In this document: piece after piece, positions 8,442 through 16,712 of the stretch
How the letters are laid out: each line of letters begins with the position of its first letter
Numbering within the stretch: the stretch's first letter is position 1
Assembly (NCBI RefSeq): GCF_018531495.1
Contig: NZ_JAHDTI010000011.1
Location: 372,001 to 436,000, forward strand
DNA from: Nonomuraea sediminis
GTDB lineage: Bacteria > Actinomycetota > Actinomycetes > Streptosporangiales > Streptosporangiaceae
Length of the DNA: 64,000 nucleotides
Direction of reading: 5' to 3'
The notes under the pieces: model-generated
Told to the model about the DNA's origin: nothing
The model's input: the letters and a program-made list of their open reading frames with translations, nothing else
Databases searched by the model: none
Translations under genes and position numbers: made by a program

Positions 8442-8510
8442 TCTTCCTCCCTGGGCGATACCGACCAGGATCCGCCGCCTCCGATAAGAGGAGGCTGAGA
8501 GGAGCCCGCC

Positions 8511-9164
8511 ATGCGCGTGCTGGTGGTGGAAGACGAGCCGGAAATGGCCTCGATCCTGCGCCGGGGCCTCACCGAGGAGGGCTTCGCCGTCGACGTGTCC
8601 GGCGACGGCGAGGAGGGTGCCTGGTACGCGGCGGAGAACGCCTACGACGTGATCGTCCTGGACGTGCTGCTGCCGGGGATCGACGGGTTCGCGGTGCTCG
8701 AACGCGTCAGGGCCGCGGGCAACTGGGCTCCGGTGCTGCTGCTGACCGCCAGGGACGCCGTCGAGGACCGGGTGCGCGGGCTCGACCTGGGGGCCGACGA
8801 CTACGTGATCAAGCCGTTCGCCTTCGCCGAACTGCTGGCCAGGCTCCGGGCGCTGCTGCGCAGAGGGGCGGGGGAGCGGCCCGCCGTACTGTCCGCGGGT
8901 GACCTCCAGCTCGACCCCGCCCGTCACGAGGTGCGGCTGGGCGGGCGGCCCGTCAGCCTGACCGCCAAGGAGTTCGCCCTGCTCGAGTACTTCATGCGCA
9001 GGCCCGGCCTGGTGCTGTCCAAGACGGAGCTGGTCGAGCACGTGTGGGACTTCGCCTTCGACCGCGACTCCAACGTCGTCGAGGTCTACGTCGGCTACCT
9101 GCGCGCCAAGCTCGGGCACGGCCGGATCGAGACCGTCCGCGGGGCGGGATACCGGTTGCGATGA
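8511..9164 (+). CDS. OmpR-family response regulator
   Basis: A 217-residue two-domain response regulator. The receiver domain has the acidic pair EDE (residues 7-9), the phospho-acceptor Asp in VIVLDVLLPGIDGF (about residue 51), the Thr in LLLTARD, and Lys in VIKPF (about residue 102). Residues 125-217 are a winged-helix DNA-binding domain (LTAKEFALLEYFMRRPG, VVEVYVGYLRAKL, TVRGAGYRLR). A GAGAGGAG lies upstream. The stop overlaps the ATG of its histidine kinase by four bases, so the pair is co-translated. It diverges from the secreted protein at 7758-8441, a plausible target. Confidence 0.93.
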   Translation: MRVLVVEDEPEMASILRRGLTEEGFAVDVSGDGEEGAWYAAENAYDVIVLDVLLPGIDGFAVLERVRAAGNWAPVLLLTARDAVEDRVRGLDLGADDYVIKPFAFAELLARLRALLRRGAGERPAVLSAGDLQLDPARHEVRLGGRPVSLTAKEFALLEYFMRRPGLVLSKTELVEHVWDFAFDRDSNVVEVYVGYLRAKLGHGRIETVRGAGYRLR

Positions 9165-10471
9165 TCGCCAGGATCTCCCTCAGAGTACGGCTGACGCTGG
9201 CCTTCGCGCTGGCCATGGCCCTGGTCCTGGCGGGGCTCGGCGGTTTCCTCTACGCCCGGCTCGGCGCCGAGCTGCTCAACGGCGTCGACCTCGACCTGCG
9301 GTCCAGGGCCGGCGTGATCGTCGGCGCCCTCGAGCGGCACCACCCCGCGCCCATGGAGATCGGGCAGAACCTCATCGACCCCGACGAGGCCTTCGCCCAG
9401 ATCCTCGACTCCTCCGGCCACATCCTGCAGACCACCGACGCCGTCAGCGCCGCCCCCATGATCGGCGTCCGCGGCCTGACCGGGCCCACCTTCTTCACCA
9501 CCCGGGTGGAGGGAGTGGACGACGAGGCGCGGCTGCTCGCGGTGCCCACCAGGTCAGGGATCGTGGTCGTCGGCGCGCCGCTCGGCGACCGGCAGGAGGC
9601 GCTCGACAGCCTGCTCACCCTCCTGCTCATCGGCGGCCCGTGGGCGCTGGCCCTGTCGTCGGCCGCGGGCTGGCTCGTCGCAGCCGGCGCGCTGCGGCCC
9701 GTCGAGCGCATGCGCAAGGAGGCCGCGGCCATCTCCGAGCTGGAGCCCAACCGCCGCCTGCCCGTCCCGCCCGCGGGCGACGAGCTGACCGAGCTGGCCG
9801 TGACGGTCAACGCCATGCTCGATCGGCTGCACGACGCGGCCGCGCGACAGCGCCGCTTCGTCGACGAGGCCAGCCACGAGCTGCGCACGCCGCTGGCCAT
9901 CCTCAAGAGCGAACTCGACCTCGCGCTGGCCCGCCCGCGCACGCGCCAGGAGCTCGAGCTGGCCGTCCAGTCGGCCTCCCGCCAGACGGACACCCTGGTA
10001 CGGCTCGCCGAGGACCTGCTCGTTCTGGCCCGCACCCGCCACGGCCGCCTGCCCGTCCACCGCACGCCCGTCCGCCTCGGGGACTTCCTGCGCGAGCTGG
10101 CCTTCGAGGGCGTCACGGTCTCGGCCCCCGACGAGACCGTTCGCCTCGACCCGCTCCGGGTACGGCAGGCGGTCGGCAACCTGCTGGACAACGCGGTACG
10201 GCACGGCCACCCACCCATCAGCGTCCTGGCCTCCAGGGACGGCGGCACGATCACCATCTCCGTGGAGGACGACGGCCCCGGCTTCCCGCCCGACCTGGCG
10301 GAGCGCGCCTTCGAGCCCTTCGTCAGCGGCCCTGGCGGGGGAGCGGGGCTCGGCCTCGCGATCGTCAAGGCCGTCGCCGAATCCCACGCGGGCACGGCCA
10401 CCCTGAGTCTCCCCTCCCGGATCACCATCGTCCTGAGCACCGCGGATACCGACGAGCCGGAGCCCCCGTGA
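9161..10471 (+). CDS. Sensor histidine kinase
   Basis: A 436-residue membrane kinase partnered with the preceding response regulator (ATGA overlap). Two transmembrane helices (about 11-31 and 159-183) flank a roughly 125-residue extracytoplasmic sensor region. A HAMP linker follows (ALRPVERMRKEAAAISELE), then the dimerisation/phospho-acceptor helix with FVDEASHELRTPLAIL (His near 246), and the HATPase domain with N-box VGNLLDNAVRHG, G1 VEDDGPGF and G2 GGGAGLGLAIVKAVAESH. All catalytic boxes are intact. The signal is unknown. Downstream lie a dispersed repeat copy and then an opposing second two-component system. Confidence 0.92.
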   Translation: MIARISLRVRLTLAFALAMALVLAGLGGFLYARLGAELLNGVDLDLRSRAGVIVGALERHHPAPMEIGQNLIDPDEAFAQILDSSGHILQTTDAVSAAPMIGVRGLTGPTFFTTRVEGVDDEARLLAVPTRSGIVVVGAPLGDRQEALDSLLTLLLIGGPWALALSSAAGWLVAAGALRPVERMRKEAAAISELEPNRRLPVPPAGDELTELAVTVNAMLDRLHDAAARQRRFVDEASHELRTPLAILKSELDLALARPRTRQELELAVQSASRQTDTLVRLAEDLLVLARTRHGRLPVHRTPVRLGDFLRELAFEGVTVSAPDETVRLDPLRVRQAVGNLLDNAVRHGHPPISVLASRDGGTITISVEDDGPGFPPDLAERAFEPFVSGPGGGAGLGLAIVKAVAESHAGTATLSLPSRITIVLSTADTDEPEPP

Positions 10472-10498
10472 TCAAGGTGCCCACTCCAGGAGGTTTCC

Positions 10499-10613
10499 GT
10501 TCGGCGTGACGGCGAGGAAGTGTCACCGACTCGCCAGAGGCGCCGGCCGCGGGCCCTCAGCCGAAGTGCGGCGGGCGGGCGGTGGTGGCGGCCTGCCGTA
10601 CGAGAACCTCGTC
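10499..10613 (+). repeat. Dispersed intergenic repeat, copy B
   Basis: This copy lies in the 149-base spacer between two convergent histidine kinase genes. It aligns with the minus-strand copy at 5645-5757 almost without gaps, and with 46505-46616 in its second half (CACCGACTCGCC, GCGGGCCCTC, CCGAAGTGCGGCGGGCGG). Confidence 0.8.
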
Positions 10614-10620
10614 CAAGGGC

Positions 10621-11730
10621 TCAGCGGGCGGTGGGAAAGACGATCGTGATGGTCAGCCCGCCGCCGGGGTTGGGGCAGGCGTCCAGAGTGGCGTGGTGGG
10701 CGCGGACGATGGCGCGGACGATGGGCAGGCCGAGCCCGTGGCCCGAGCCGGGCCCGCGGGTCTGGCGCGTGTCGAGCCGGTGGAACGGCTCGAAGATCAG
10801 CTCGAGGTCCTCGGGCGCTACGACAGGCCCTGTGTTCGCGACCGTGAGCCGCTCGCCGGTCAGGACGACCTGGACCTGGCCGCCCGGCACGTTGTGACGG
10901 ATCGCGTTGGTCAGCAGGTTGGTCACGAGCTGCCGAAGCAGGACGGGATCGCCGTGCACCACGGCCGGCCGTACCGACACGTTCAGGGTGAGGCCGCGGG
11001 CGTCGAGGGCGGCCGCCGACTCGGTGAGGAGCCTGGCCAGGTCGACGGGTTCGGTGGCGCCCAGGCCGTGCTCGGCGCTGGTGAGGGTGAGCAGGGCCTC
11101 GGTGATGTCGATGCTGCGCTGGTTGGTGCGCAGCAGCCTGTCGCCCAGCACGCGCAGATCCTGGCCGTCGGGGTCGGCGAGCGCCACCTGGAGCATGGTG
11201 CGCGTCGTGGCCAGGGGTGTGCGCAGCTCGTGCGAGGCGTTGGCGGCGAAGCGGCGCTGGGCCTGGAAGGCCACGTCGAGCCGGTCGAGCATCTCGTCGA
11301 AGGTGTCGGCCAGGTCCTTGAGCTCGTCGGCCGGGCCATCCAGGGCGATGCGCTCGTGCAGATTGCCGGTGGCGACGGTGCGGGCGGTGGCGGTGATGTC
11401 GTGCACGCGGGCCAGCACGCGCCCGGAGACGTACCAGGCCAGCGCGAGGGCCAGCGCGGTCAGCACCACCAGGCCCACGCCGCTGAACAGCAGCAGGGTG
11501 GCGAGCACGTCATCCTTGCTGCTGATGTTCAGCACATCGGGGCCGGCCGCGGTCGGCATGGGGCTGGGGAACCGGGTCGGGCCCGCGGTGGGAGTGTCGT
11601 GTTCGGGGAAGGCGTAGCGGGGGGCGTACCGCATGAGCAGGTACACCAGCCCCATCAGCGCGGTCCCTGCCACGAGGAACAGGCCCCCGTAGATGAGCGT
11701 GAGCCGGGCCCTGATCGTCAGGCGTCTCAC
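10621..11730 (-). CDS. Sensor histidine kinase
   Basis: A 369-residue kinase starting VRRLTIRARLTLIYGG at GTG 11730, overlapping its response regulator by four bases. The first helix (about 10-30) and the second (about 82-105) enclose a short extracytoplasmic loop, so it may sense membrane-level signals. A HAMP segment (VSGRVLARVHDITATARTVATGNL) leads to the phospho-acceptor helix FAANASHELRTPLATTR (His near 162), then the N-box VTNLLTNAIRHN, and glycine box GSGHGLGLPIVRAIVRAHH. All required motifs are present. The gene ends convergently with the kinase of the other two-component system. Confidence 0.92.
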   Translation of the reverse strand: MRRLTIRARLTLIYGGLFLVAGTALMGLVYLLMRYAPRYAFPEHDTPTAGPTRFPSPMPTAAGPDVLNISSKDDVLATLLLFSGVGLVVLTALALALAWYVSGRVLARVHDITATARTVATGNLHERIALDGPADELKDLADTFDEMLDRLDVAFQAQRRFAANASHELRTPLATTRTMLQVALADPDGQDLRVLGDRLLRTNQRSIDITEALLTLTSAEHGLGATEPVDLARLLTESAAALDARGLTLNVSVRPAVVHGDPVLLRQLVTNLLTNAIRHNVPGGQVQVVLTGERLTVANTGPVVAPEDLELIFEPFHRLDTRQTRGPGSGHGLGLPIVRAIVRAHHATLDACPNPGGGLTITIVFPTAR

Positions 11731-12392
11731 GACGGGGGCAGCAGGCTGTAGCCGACGCCGGTCTCGGTGTGGATGACCGGTGGATCGCCGAGCTTGCGCC
11801 GCAGCGTGGACACCGTGATCCGCACCGCGTTGGTGAAGGGGTCGGCGTGCTCGTCCCACACCTTCTCCAGCAACTGCTCGGCGCTGACCACTCCGCCGTC
11901 CGCGCGCAGCAGCACCTGCAGGACGCCGAACTCCTTGCGGGTCAGCCGCAGATAGCGGCCGTCGCGGTAGGCCTCGCGGCGGAACGGGTCGAGCCGGATC
12001 CCGCCGTGCCGCAGCACCGGCGGCGCGGCGGGCGCGCTGCGCCGCTCCAGCGCCCGCAGCCGGGCCACCAGCTCGGCGAAGTCGAACGGCTTGACCAGGT
12101 AGTCGTCGGCGCCCAGCCGCAGCCCCGCCACCTTGTCGTCCAGCCGCCCCGACGCGGTCAGCATCAGGATGCGGCAGGCCGGGTTCGTCGCCGCCAGCCG
12201 GCGGCAGACCTCGTCGCCGTGCACGCCGGGCAGATCACGGTCGAGCACCACGACGTCGTAGTCGTTGACCGCCAGCCGTTCCAGCGCCGCGTGCCCGTCC
12301 GCGGCCAGGTCGACCGCCATCGCCTCGCGGCGCAGCCCCGCCTCGAGCGCCTCGGCCATGTAGGGCTCGTCCTCCACGACCAGCACCCTCAT
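11727..12392 (-). CDS. OmpR-family response regulator
   Basis: A 221-residue response regulator starting MRVLVVEDEPYMAEALEAG at ATG 12392. The receiver contains the EDE acidic pocket, the phospho-acceptor Asp in DVVVLDRDLPGVHG (about residue 51), Thr in MLTASG and Lys in YLVKPFD. The C-terminal winged helix reads LTRKEFGVLQVLLRADGG ... NAVRITVSTLRRKLGDPP ... GVGYSLL. It is first in an operon with the kinase at 10621. The spacer upstream, shared with a divergent mannosyltransferase, holds two direct copies of CATATGG that could be its own binding site. Confidence 0.92.
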   Translation of the reverse strand: MRVLVVEDEPYMAEALEAGLRREAMAVDLAADGHAALERLAVNDYDVVVLDRDLPGVHGDEVCRRLAATNPACRILMLTASGRLDDKVAGLRLGADDYLVKPFDFAELVARLRALERRSAPAAPPVLRHGGIRLDPFRREAYRDGRYLRLTRKEFGVLQVLLRADGGVVSAEQLLEKVWDEHADPFTNAVRITVSTLRRKLGDPPVIHTETGVGYSLLPPS

Positions 12393-12433
12393 CCCCGCCC
12401 CTTTCCCGCGCGCGGCCAGCTTGATCGATCGGA

Positions 12434-12451
12434 CATATGGCCCGCATATGG
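12434..12451. promoter_or_regulatory. Direct repeat CATATGG-CCCG-CATATGG in divergent promoter
   Basis: Two copies of CATATGG, 11 bases start to start, occupy an AT-rich island in the 132-base spacer between a response regulator and a mannosyltransferase. OmpR-type regulators bind direct repeats with about one-turn spacing, so this is a candidate site; no other support. Confidence 0.35.
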
Positions 12452-12524
12452 TTTTTCCGCGACACCGGCAAAACACCCCGGCTGGTGCAGTGACCTGCGC
12501 ACCGTCACCGACCGGGGAGTCGCC

Positions 12525-13730
12525 ATGCACACCATTCTGGATCGCGCCCGCGCCGCCGCGCCGGCCACCGCCCGCTCCCGCTCCGTCATCGGCGAGGCGC
12601 TGACCGCCTGGCTGCTCACCCGCGCAGGGGTGGCCCTCCTGGCCGCGGGCGGCGCCTGGTACCTGAACCTGGGCAGGGACGCCGGCCACGTGGAGCGGTG
12701 GATGCGCTGGGACGCGGTGCACTTCATGCGCATCGCCCGATGGGGCTACGACGGCGATCCTGACGTCGCCCCCGACCCCGGCCTGCCGGCGTTCTTCCCC
12801 GGCTTCCCCCTGCTGCTGCGCGCGGTGCACACCGTGATCGGCGACTGGACGCTGGCCGGGCTGCTGATCTCCCTGGCCGCCGGGGCGGTCGCCGTGTGCG
12901 CGCTGGCCCGCCTCGCCGACGAAGGCACCGGGCCGCGCGCGTTGGCCCGTCTCGCAGCAGAAGGCACTGGGCCGCGCGTGTTGGCCCGTCTCGCGGAAGA
13001 AGGCACAGGGTCGCGGGCGGTGTGGGCGCTGCTGCTCGCCCCGCCGGCAGTGTTCCTGTTCGCCGGGTACAGCGAGGCGTTGTTCCTGGCCTTCGCGCTG
13101 CCGGCCTGGCTGCTCGCCGGCCGCGACCGCTGGGCCGCCGCCGCCACGTGCGCCGCCTTCGCCTCCTCGGTCCGCGTCACCGGCCTGTACCTGGCCGTGG
13201 CGCTGGCCGTACGGCTCGCCCTGGCCTGGCGGGCGGGACGGGTACGCCCGCGTACCGCCGGCTGGCTGGCGCTGCCGTTCCTACCCCTCGCGGCCTACAG
13301 TTTCTACCAGTGGACCAGGACGGGAGACTGGCTCGCCTGGCAGAGCGCGCAGAAGGCCGGCTGGGGCAGGGAACTGACCTGGCCGTGGGAGGCCTGGCAG
13401 ACCAGCTGGGACGCCGCCTGGCACGTGGACAACGCCTTCACCTGGGCCTTCCGCGGCGAACTCGCCGCCGCGGTCATCGGCGTGGCGCTCACCGCGTGGC
13501 TGGCCCACCGCCGCCTGTGGCCCGAATGCGTCTACGTCGGCCTGCAGGTGGCCGCCCTGACCACCTCGACCTACTACATGTCCATCCCGCGCTCGATGCT
13601 GCTCTGGTTCCCCCTGTGGCTCCTCCTCGCCCGCGCCCCCCGCCGCATCTTCCTCCTGTACGCCGCCGTGTCCATCCCCCTCGCGGTCCTGCACGTCCTG
13701 ATGTTCGCCAACAACATCTGGGCCGGCTGA
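12525..13730 (+). CDS. PIG-V-like membrane mannosyltransferase
   Basis: A 401-residue polytopic membrane protein (start ATG 12525 after GGGGAG). The first loop RWDAVHFMRIARWGYDGD (about 63-80) carries the acidic and His residues typical of the GPI mannosyltransferase 2 (PIG-V) family, and further conserved loops are PGFPLLLRAVHTVIGDW and APPAVFLFAGYSEALFLAF. The family transfers mannose from a polyprenyl-phosphate donor on the extracytoplasmic face. Between two helices a 13-residue unit of the form LARLAxEGTGPRA is repeated three times (12903-13019), lengthening a loop. The gene diverges from a two-component operon. Confidence 0.75.
   Translation: MHTILDRARAAAPATARSRSVIGEALTAWLLTRAGVALLAAGGAWYLNLGRDAGHVERWMRWDAVHFMRIARWGYDGDPDVAPDPGLPAFFPGFPLLLRAVHTVIGDWTLAGLLISLAAGAVAVCALARLADEGTGPRALARLAAEGTGPRVLARLAEEGTGSRAVWALLLAPPAVFLFAGYSEALFLAFALPAWLLAGRDRWAAAATCAAFASSVRVTGLYLAVALAVRLALAWRAGRVRPRTAGWLALPFLPLAAYSFYQWTRTGDWLAWQSAQKAGWGRELTWPWEAWQTSWDAAWHVDNAFTWAFRGELAAAVIGVALTAWLAHRRLWPECVYVGLQVAALTTSTYYMSIPRSMLLWFPLWLLLARAPRRIFLLYAAVSIPLAVLHVLMFANNIWAG
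12903..13019 (+). repeat. Three tandem 39-bp units within the mannosyltransferase gene
   Basis: Units at 12903-12941, 12942-12980 and 12981-13019 each encode 13 residues of the form LARLAxEGTGxRx. The period is a multiple of three, so the frame is kept. The later two copies are the most alike and use less GC-rich codons, suggesting recent slippage. Confidence 0.85.
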
Positions 13731-13750
13731 AGCCACAGGCCATGTCTTCA

Positions 13751-13782
13751 AGGACGTGCCGCGCCCGGCAGCAGCACGTCCT
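13751..13782. terminator. Inverted repeat between convergent genes, possible terminator
   Basis: AGGACGTG at 13751-13758 pairs perfectly with CACGTCCT at 13775-13782, with a 16-base loop, 21 bases after the mannosyltransferase stop. There is no T-tract. Its position between convergent genes suggests bidirectional termination. Confidence 0.4.
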
Positions 13783-13850
13783 CGCCGTTGTCCTGGACCG
13801 GGACGACCGGTGTGATCTCAGCCGGAGACCGGCACCCCGCGTCGCTGGTA

Positions 13851-14285
13851 CTAGTTGTAGATCTTCCAATCCGTGCACTTCCACCGCTTGTTGGAGTACA
13901 CGCAGCCCCTGAAGGCGCGGTTCCCCGTCTGGTCGATCGCGTAGGTCGTGGCGTGGGAGCCACTGGCGTGGCAGGCGTGGTAGCTCCGCCCGCCGTCGTC
14001 CGACCAGTCCAGGGAGATCTTCTCGCCGCGGTGGAGGCGTCCCGTCGCGAAGTAGATGTTCCGCCCCCGGTAGGGACGGTCCTTCGACTTCCAGACGTTC
14101 ACGAACCCTCCGCCGGTCTCGGCGTAGCCGACCTGCGTCTCGTTGTTCGTGATGCCCGAGTTGATCTTGGGGCCGCAGCTGAAGTTGACGGGACCGGCGG
14201 CGGTCGACGCGCTCGCCTCCACCGGCATCGCGAGCAGTGTCGCTAACCCGCCCACGACCACGAGTCCCTTGATGACCTTTCGCAT
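13851..14285 (-). CDS. Small secreted protein of unknown function
   Basis: A 144-residue protein with a typical signal peptide (MRKVIKGLVVVGGLATLLAMPVEASA) and GGAGGG upstream of ATG 14285. The mature part of about 118 residues has four cysteines (FSCGPKINSG, YHACHAS, FRGCVYSN, RWKCTDW), enough for two disulfides, and many aromatic residues (EKISLDWSDDGGRSYHACH). It is not a family I can name. No operon partners: it stands alone between a convergent mannosyltransferase and a 217-base spacer upstream with no recognisable gene. Confidence 0.75.
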   Translation of the reverse strand: MRKVIKGLVVVGGLATLLAMPVEASASTAAGPVNFSCGPKINSGITNNETQVGYAETGGGFVNVWKSKDRPYRGRNIYFATGRLHRGEKISLDWSDDGGRSYHACHASGSHATTYAIDQTGNRAFRGCVYSNKRWKCTDWKIYN

Positions 14286-14502
14286 GTTCCCTCCCTGTTT
14301 GGAAGCTGTGCGGGGATCATGCGGCAGGTCGTGTTGAGAAGATGTTGAGTTCTTGTCCAGACGGGTTCCCCGCTCTCCCGTGCATGAGCGCCATCGACAT
14401 CGGCCAGGCCATCGTGGAGGGATGAGTCGAGATCCAGGCAGCGGACCTGATCGGTGCTCGGTCGCGCGTAGTGTCCCTTCACGGGTATGACCCCGGCTCA
14501 GG

Positions 14503-14766
14503 TCAGGTCGGGCGAGCGAGGTACGCCGTCTTGGAGTCGGAGGAGAAGCCGCACGCTCTGTAGAACGCGTGGGTAGCAGGCTTGCTGGATCCCGTTTGCA
14601 GCATCGCCTTGTAGCAGCCCGCTTTCCAAGCCGCCCGGAGCGTGCCGGCCATGATCTGCCTACCGAGCCCTGTTCCCCGCAAGGTCTCCTCAACGACGAC
14701 ATTCTCGATGACCGCATACGAGGAGGCGGATCGAGTGAGGTTCGGGATCACATTCAGGTACGTCAT
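14503..14766 (-). CDS. N-terminally short GNAT acetyltransferase
   Basis: Only 87 residues follow ATG 14766. They cover the second half of a GNAT fold: YLNVIPNLTRSASSYAVIENVVVEETLRGTGLGRQIM (acetyl-CoA-binding motif A with the R/Q-G-x-G-x-G loop) and HAFYRACGF (motif B). The usual 50-60 residues of the N-terminal sheet and substrate-binding helices are missing, and the upstream sequence is occupied by another small gene. The start is coupled to that gene by a TGATG overlap, so it is probably translated, but whether the product folds alone is doubtful. It could be a remnant. Confidence 0.55.
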   Translation of the reverse strand: MTYLNVIPNLTRSASSYAVIENVVVEETLRGTGLGRQIMAGTLRAAWKAGCYKAMLQTGSSKPATHAFYRACGFSSDSKTAYLARPT

Positions 14767-14987
14767 CACCGAGCCCCGTCTACGAGGCCTTGCGCTCCGA
14801 GCTCGACTGCCGCCAGGCGCTTTTCGAGGGCTTCGAGCCCGTTGGCGAGCAGGATGTGGCGCGAGCCGTGCAACGGGTCCTGGCAGTGTTGCCAGCAGAA
14901 CCGCACGCCGTACCATCGCCCGTTAGCAAGAATGAGCTCCCAGCGGTGGCCGTACGCCGCCTGCAGCGCGGCCAGGGTCACCGTCAT
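14766..14987 (-). CDS. Small hypothetical protein
   Basis: A 73-residue protein (MTVTLAALQAAYGHRWELIL) that I cannot assign. It starts in an ATGA overlap with the gene upstream and ends in TGATG with the GNAT fragment, so it is the middle gene of a tightly coupled three-gene operon. Features seen are RWELILANGRWYGVRFCW, resembling the short beta-sheet proteins that accompany XRE regulators in actinomycetes, and a C-terminal helix LEALEKRLAAVELGAQ. Confidence 0.6.
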   Translation of the reverse strand: MTVTLAALQAAYGHRWELILANGRWYGVRFCWQHCQDPLHGSRHILLANGLEALEKRLAAVELGAQGLVDGAR

Positions 14988-15334
14988 TGGGGCACTGCCG
15001 TTCCTGGGCAGGGCACTGAGTGCTTCCGCTGGAGTTCGGCGTACCGGCGTGCTATGCGGTTAGCGGCCCGCAGCGGATCGGTTGCCGGGTGCCAGGCGTA
15101 GACCACCCGTTTGCGAGCCTCGTCCCACCCCACGCGCCACCAGTAGCGCTCGTGGTTGCACCACACCACCAGGTCCACCCAGACTGACACCAGGGCAAGG
15201 CCGTAGCCGTCGTGAACGTCGGTGGCGATCCCCTGCAATGCGAGGGCAGCGGCCAGTCGTTCAGCGTCACATAGGGCGGAGCTGTCGGCCCCGGAAAGCG
15301 AGTTTGTCGGCGCCTGGTGATGGAGTGCGCTCAT
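14984..15334 (-). CDS. Hypothetical protein divergent from XRE regulator
   Basis: A 116-residue protein with no family I recognise. The N-terminal third is a helix (CDAERLAAALALQGIATDV); the centre is a beta/aromatic segment (LVVWCNHERYWWRVGWDEARKRVVYAWHP) and the end a basic helix (AANRIARRYAELQRKH). It is first in a three-gene operon with two more small genes, and lies 115 bases from the divergent XRE/TPR regulator at 15450. That arrangement of short unknown genes opposite a large XRE regulator recurs in actinomycetes and suggests control by that regulator. Confidence 0.6.
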   Translation of the reverse strand: MSALHHQAPTNSLSGADSSALCDAERLAAALALQGIATDVHDGYGLALVSVWVDLVVWCNHERYWWRVGWDEARKRVVYAWHPATDPLRAANRIARRYAELQRKHSVPCPGTAVPQ

Positions 15335-15449
15335 GGGGCGATCATTGCCTGGTGCGTATCCGCAGGTTAACGGCCTAGCGCTGAGGGTGCTGTGGATATT
15401 CTCGTCACGAATATCAGTGCGCTCCGAGTTGGCGACCTAACCTAGCGTT

Positions 15450-16712
15450 GTGACCCAGACACAAGGCTCTCTACCGCCTCAGTTCTGGTCGGCGCCCGCC
15501 GTGGCCGCCGCGCTTGCCGCATGTGATCTCCCGACCGTCCTTGCGGAAGTACGGCAGGCGAACGGATGGACGCAAGCTCAGTTAGCCGAGGCGGTTGGCT
15601 ACTCCCAGAGCTGGGTGTCCAAGGTGCTTCGTGGCCGCCAGCCGCTCACCGTGGACCAGGTTCGGGAGATATCCATCCGGATCGGAATTCCGCTTCACCT
15701 ACTCCGGTTCGGTGTCCGAGGGGATGACGATCCGACGAAGCGCAGAGATTTCGGCAAGGTCGTGGCGCTGACGGCGCTTGCAGGTGTGGCCCTTCCCAAG
15801 CGTCCGGATGTGGACGAGACCACAGCATCGACCTTGACCAGCATCACAGGCGCTCAGCGCCGCCTGGAAGCCACCACGCCGGCCCGTGAGCTGGCCCGAG
15901 GCGCCGTGGCCCATGTCGATCTCGCCAACCGCATCCTTGGCCGTGCCTCCCGCTCGCCCTTCGCAGGAGACATCAGGGCAGGCCTGAGCGAGGCCGCAGG
16001 CTTCGCCGCCTGGGTGCACGCCGACATGCAGGACACCGGCACAGCTCGCCTCTACTACCGTCGGGCGATCGACAGCGCCCGCCAGGCGGAGAATGCACTG
16101 CTCGCCGCCTACATGCTCGGCAGCCTGGCTGCCTTCGAGATCGACGCAGACGACCCGATGCTGGCTCTCAGACTGATCACTCGCGCGCGGCGAGAGATCG
16201 GTGAGCAACCTCCGCCTACCGCCCGTGCATGGCTGTCGAGTATCGAAGCCCTTGGCCATGCTGCGGAGCTCAACGAGCCTGCGGCACTTGCAGCCCTGGA
16301 ACTGGCGTGGTCAGCGGTTAGAGCAAGCGAGCGATCAGTTGCCCCACCGTGGCCCTGGGTGTTCCCGTTCGATGACGCCAAACTGGCGGGTTACCGAGCC
16401 CTGGTCATGGTACGGCTCGGCCATCCCAGGGATGCTGTCACCGCGTTCAGCGAGGCGTTGTCGTCAGCCCAGCCCGCCGCCAAGCAGCGCGGCGTGCTCA
16501 TGACCGAGATTGCTACCGCCAAGGCCATGTCCGGACACTACGACGAGGCGTTCCACCTCGCGTCCAACGCCCTCACCGTGGGGGCGACCTACGGCTCGGA
16601 GCGGGTCCTGCACCACGTCAAGCGGTTCCGCAGAAGCTATGGAGGTCCGGTAACCGCCACAATCCGTTCGTTCGACGAGCGTCTACAGAGCACTCTTCTA
16701 GGGGGATCATGA
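15450..16712 (+). CDS. XRE-family regulator with TPR-like C-terminal domain
   Basis: A 420-residue protein starting with GTG. The helix-turn-helix (about 27-85) reads LAEVRQANGWTQAQLAEAVGYSQSWVSKVLRGRQPLTVDQV. Residues 115-400 are all alpha-helical and repetitive (AGFAAWVHADMQDTGTARLYYRRAIDSARQAENALLAAYMLGSLA), typical of the TPR/SARP-like sensory region of large actinobacterial XRE regulators. The last codons overlap the next gene by four bases (ATGA), so regulator and SLOG-like protein are made together. The divergent three-gene operon is the probable target; the signal is unknown. Confidence 0.85.
   Translation: MTQTQGSLPPQFWSAPAVAAALAACDLPTVLAEVRQANGWTQAQLAEAVGYSQSWVSKVLRGRQPLTVDQVREISIRIGIPLHLLRFGVRGDDDPTKRRDFGKVVALTALAGVALPKRPDVDETTASTLTSITGAQRRLEATTPARELARGAVAHVDLANRILGRASRSPFAGDIRAGLSEAAGFAAWVHADMQDTGTARLYYRRAIDSARQAENALLAAYMLGSLAAFEIDADDPMLALRLITRARREIGEQPPPTARAWLSSIEALGHAAELNEPAALAALELAWSAVRASERSVAPPWPWVFPFDDAKLAGYRALVMVRLGHPRDAVTAFSEALSSAQPAAKQRGVLMTEIATAKAMSGHYDEAFHLASNALTVGATYGSERVLHHVKRFRRSYGGPVTATIRSFDERLQSTLLGGS

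Noticed and set aside
8511..9119. N-terminal extension of the secreted protein gene 7758-8441 through the response regulator region
   Set aside because: The frame is open to 9119, but the signal peptide with a good GGAGG at 8441 and the strong response regulator on the other strand make the short form certain.
13748..13963. Minus-strand frame ending AEITPVVPVQDNGEDVLLPGAARP near 13748
   Set aside because: The last 25 residues look protein-like, but the frame runs out of phase through the secreted protein gene and there is no start. It could be a remnant, but I could not support it as a gene.
14286..14502. Possible small gene starting ATG 14384 (MSAIDIGQAIVEG)
   Set aside because: Thirteen codons then stop; no ribosome-binding site. 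Nothing else recognisable in this 217-base spacer.
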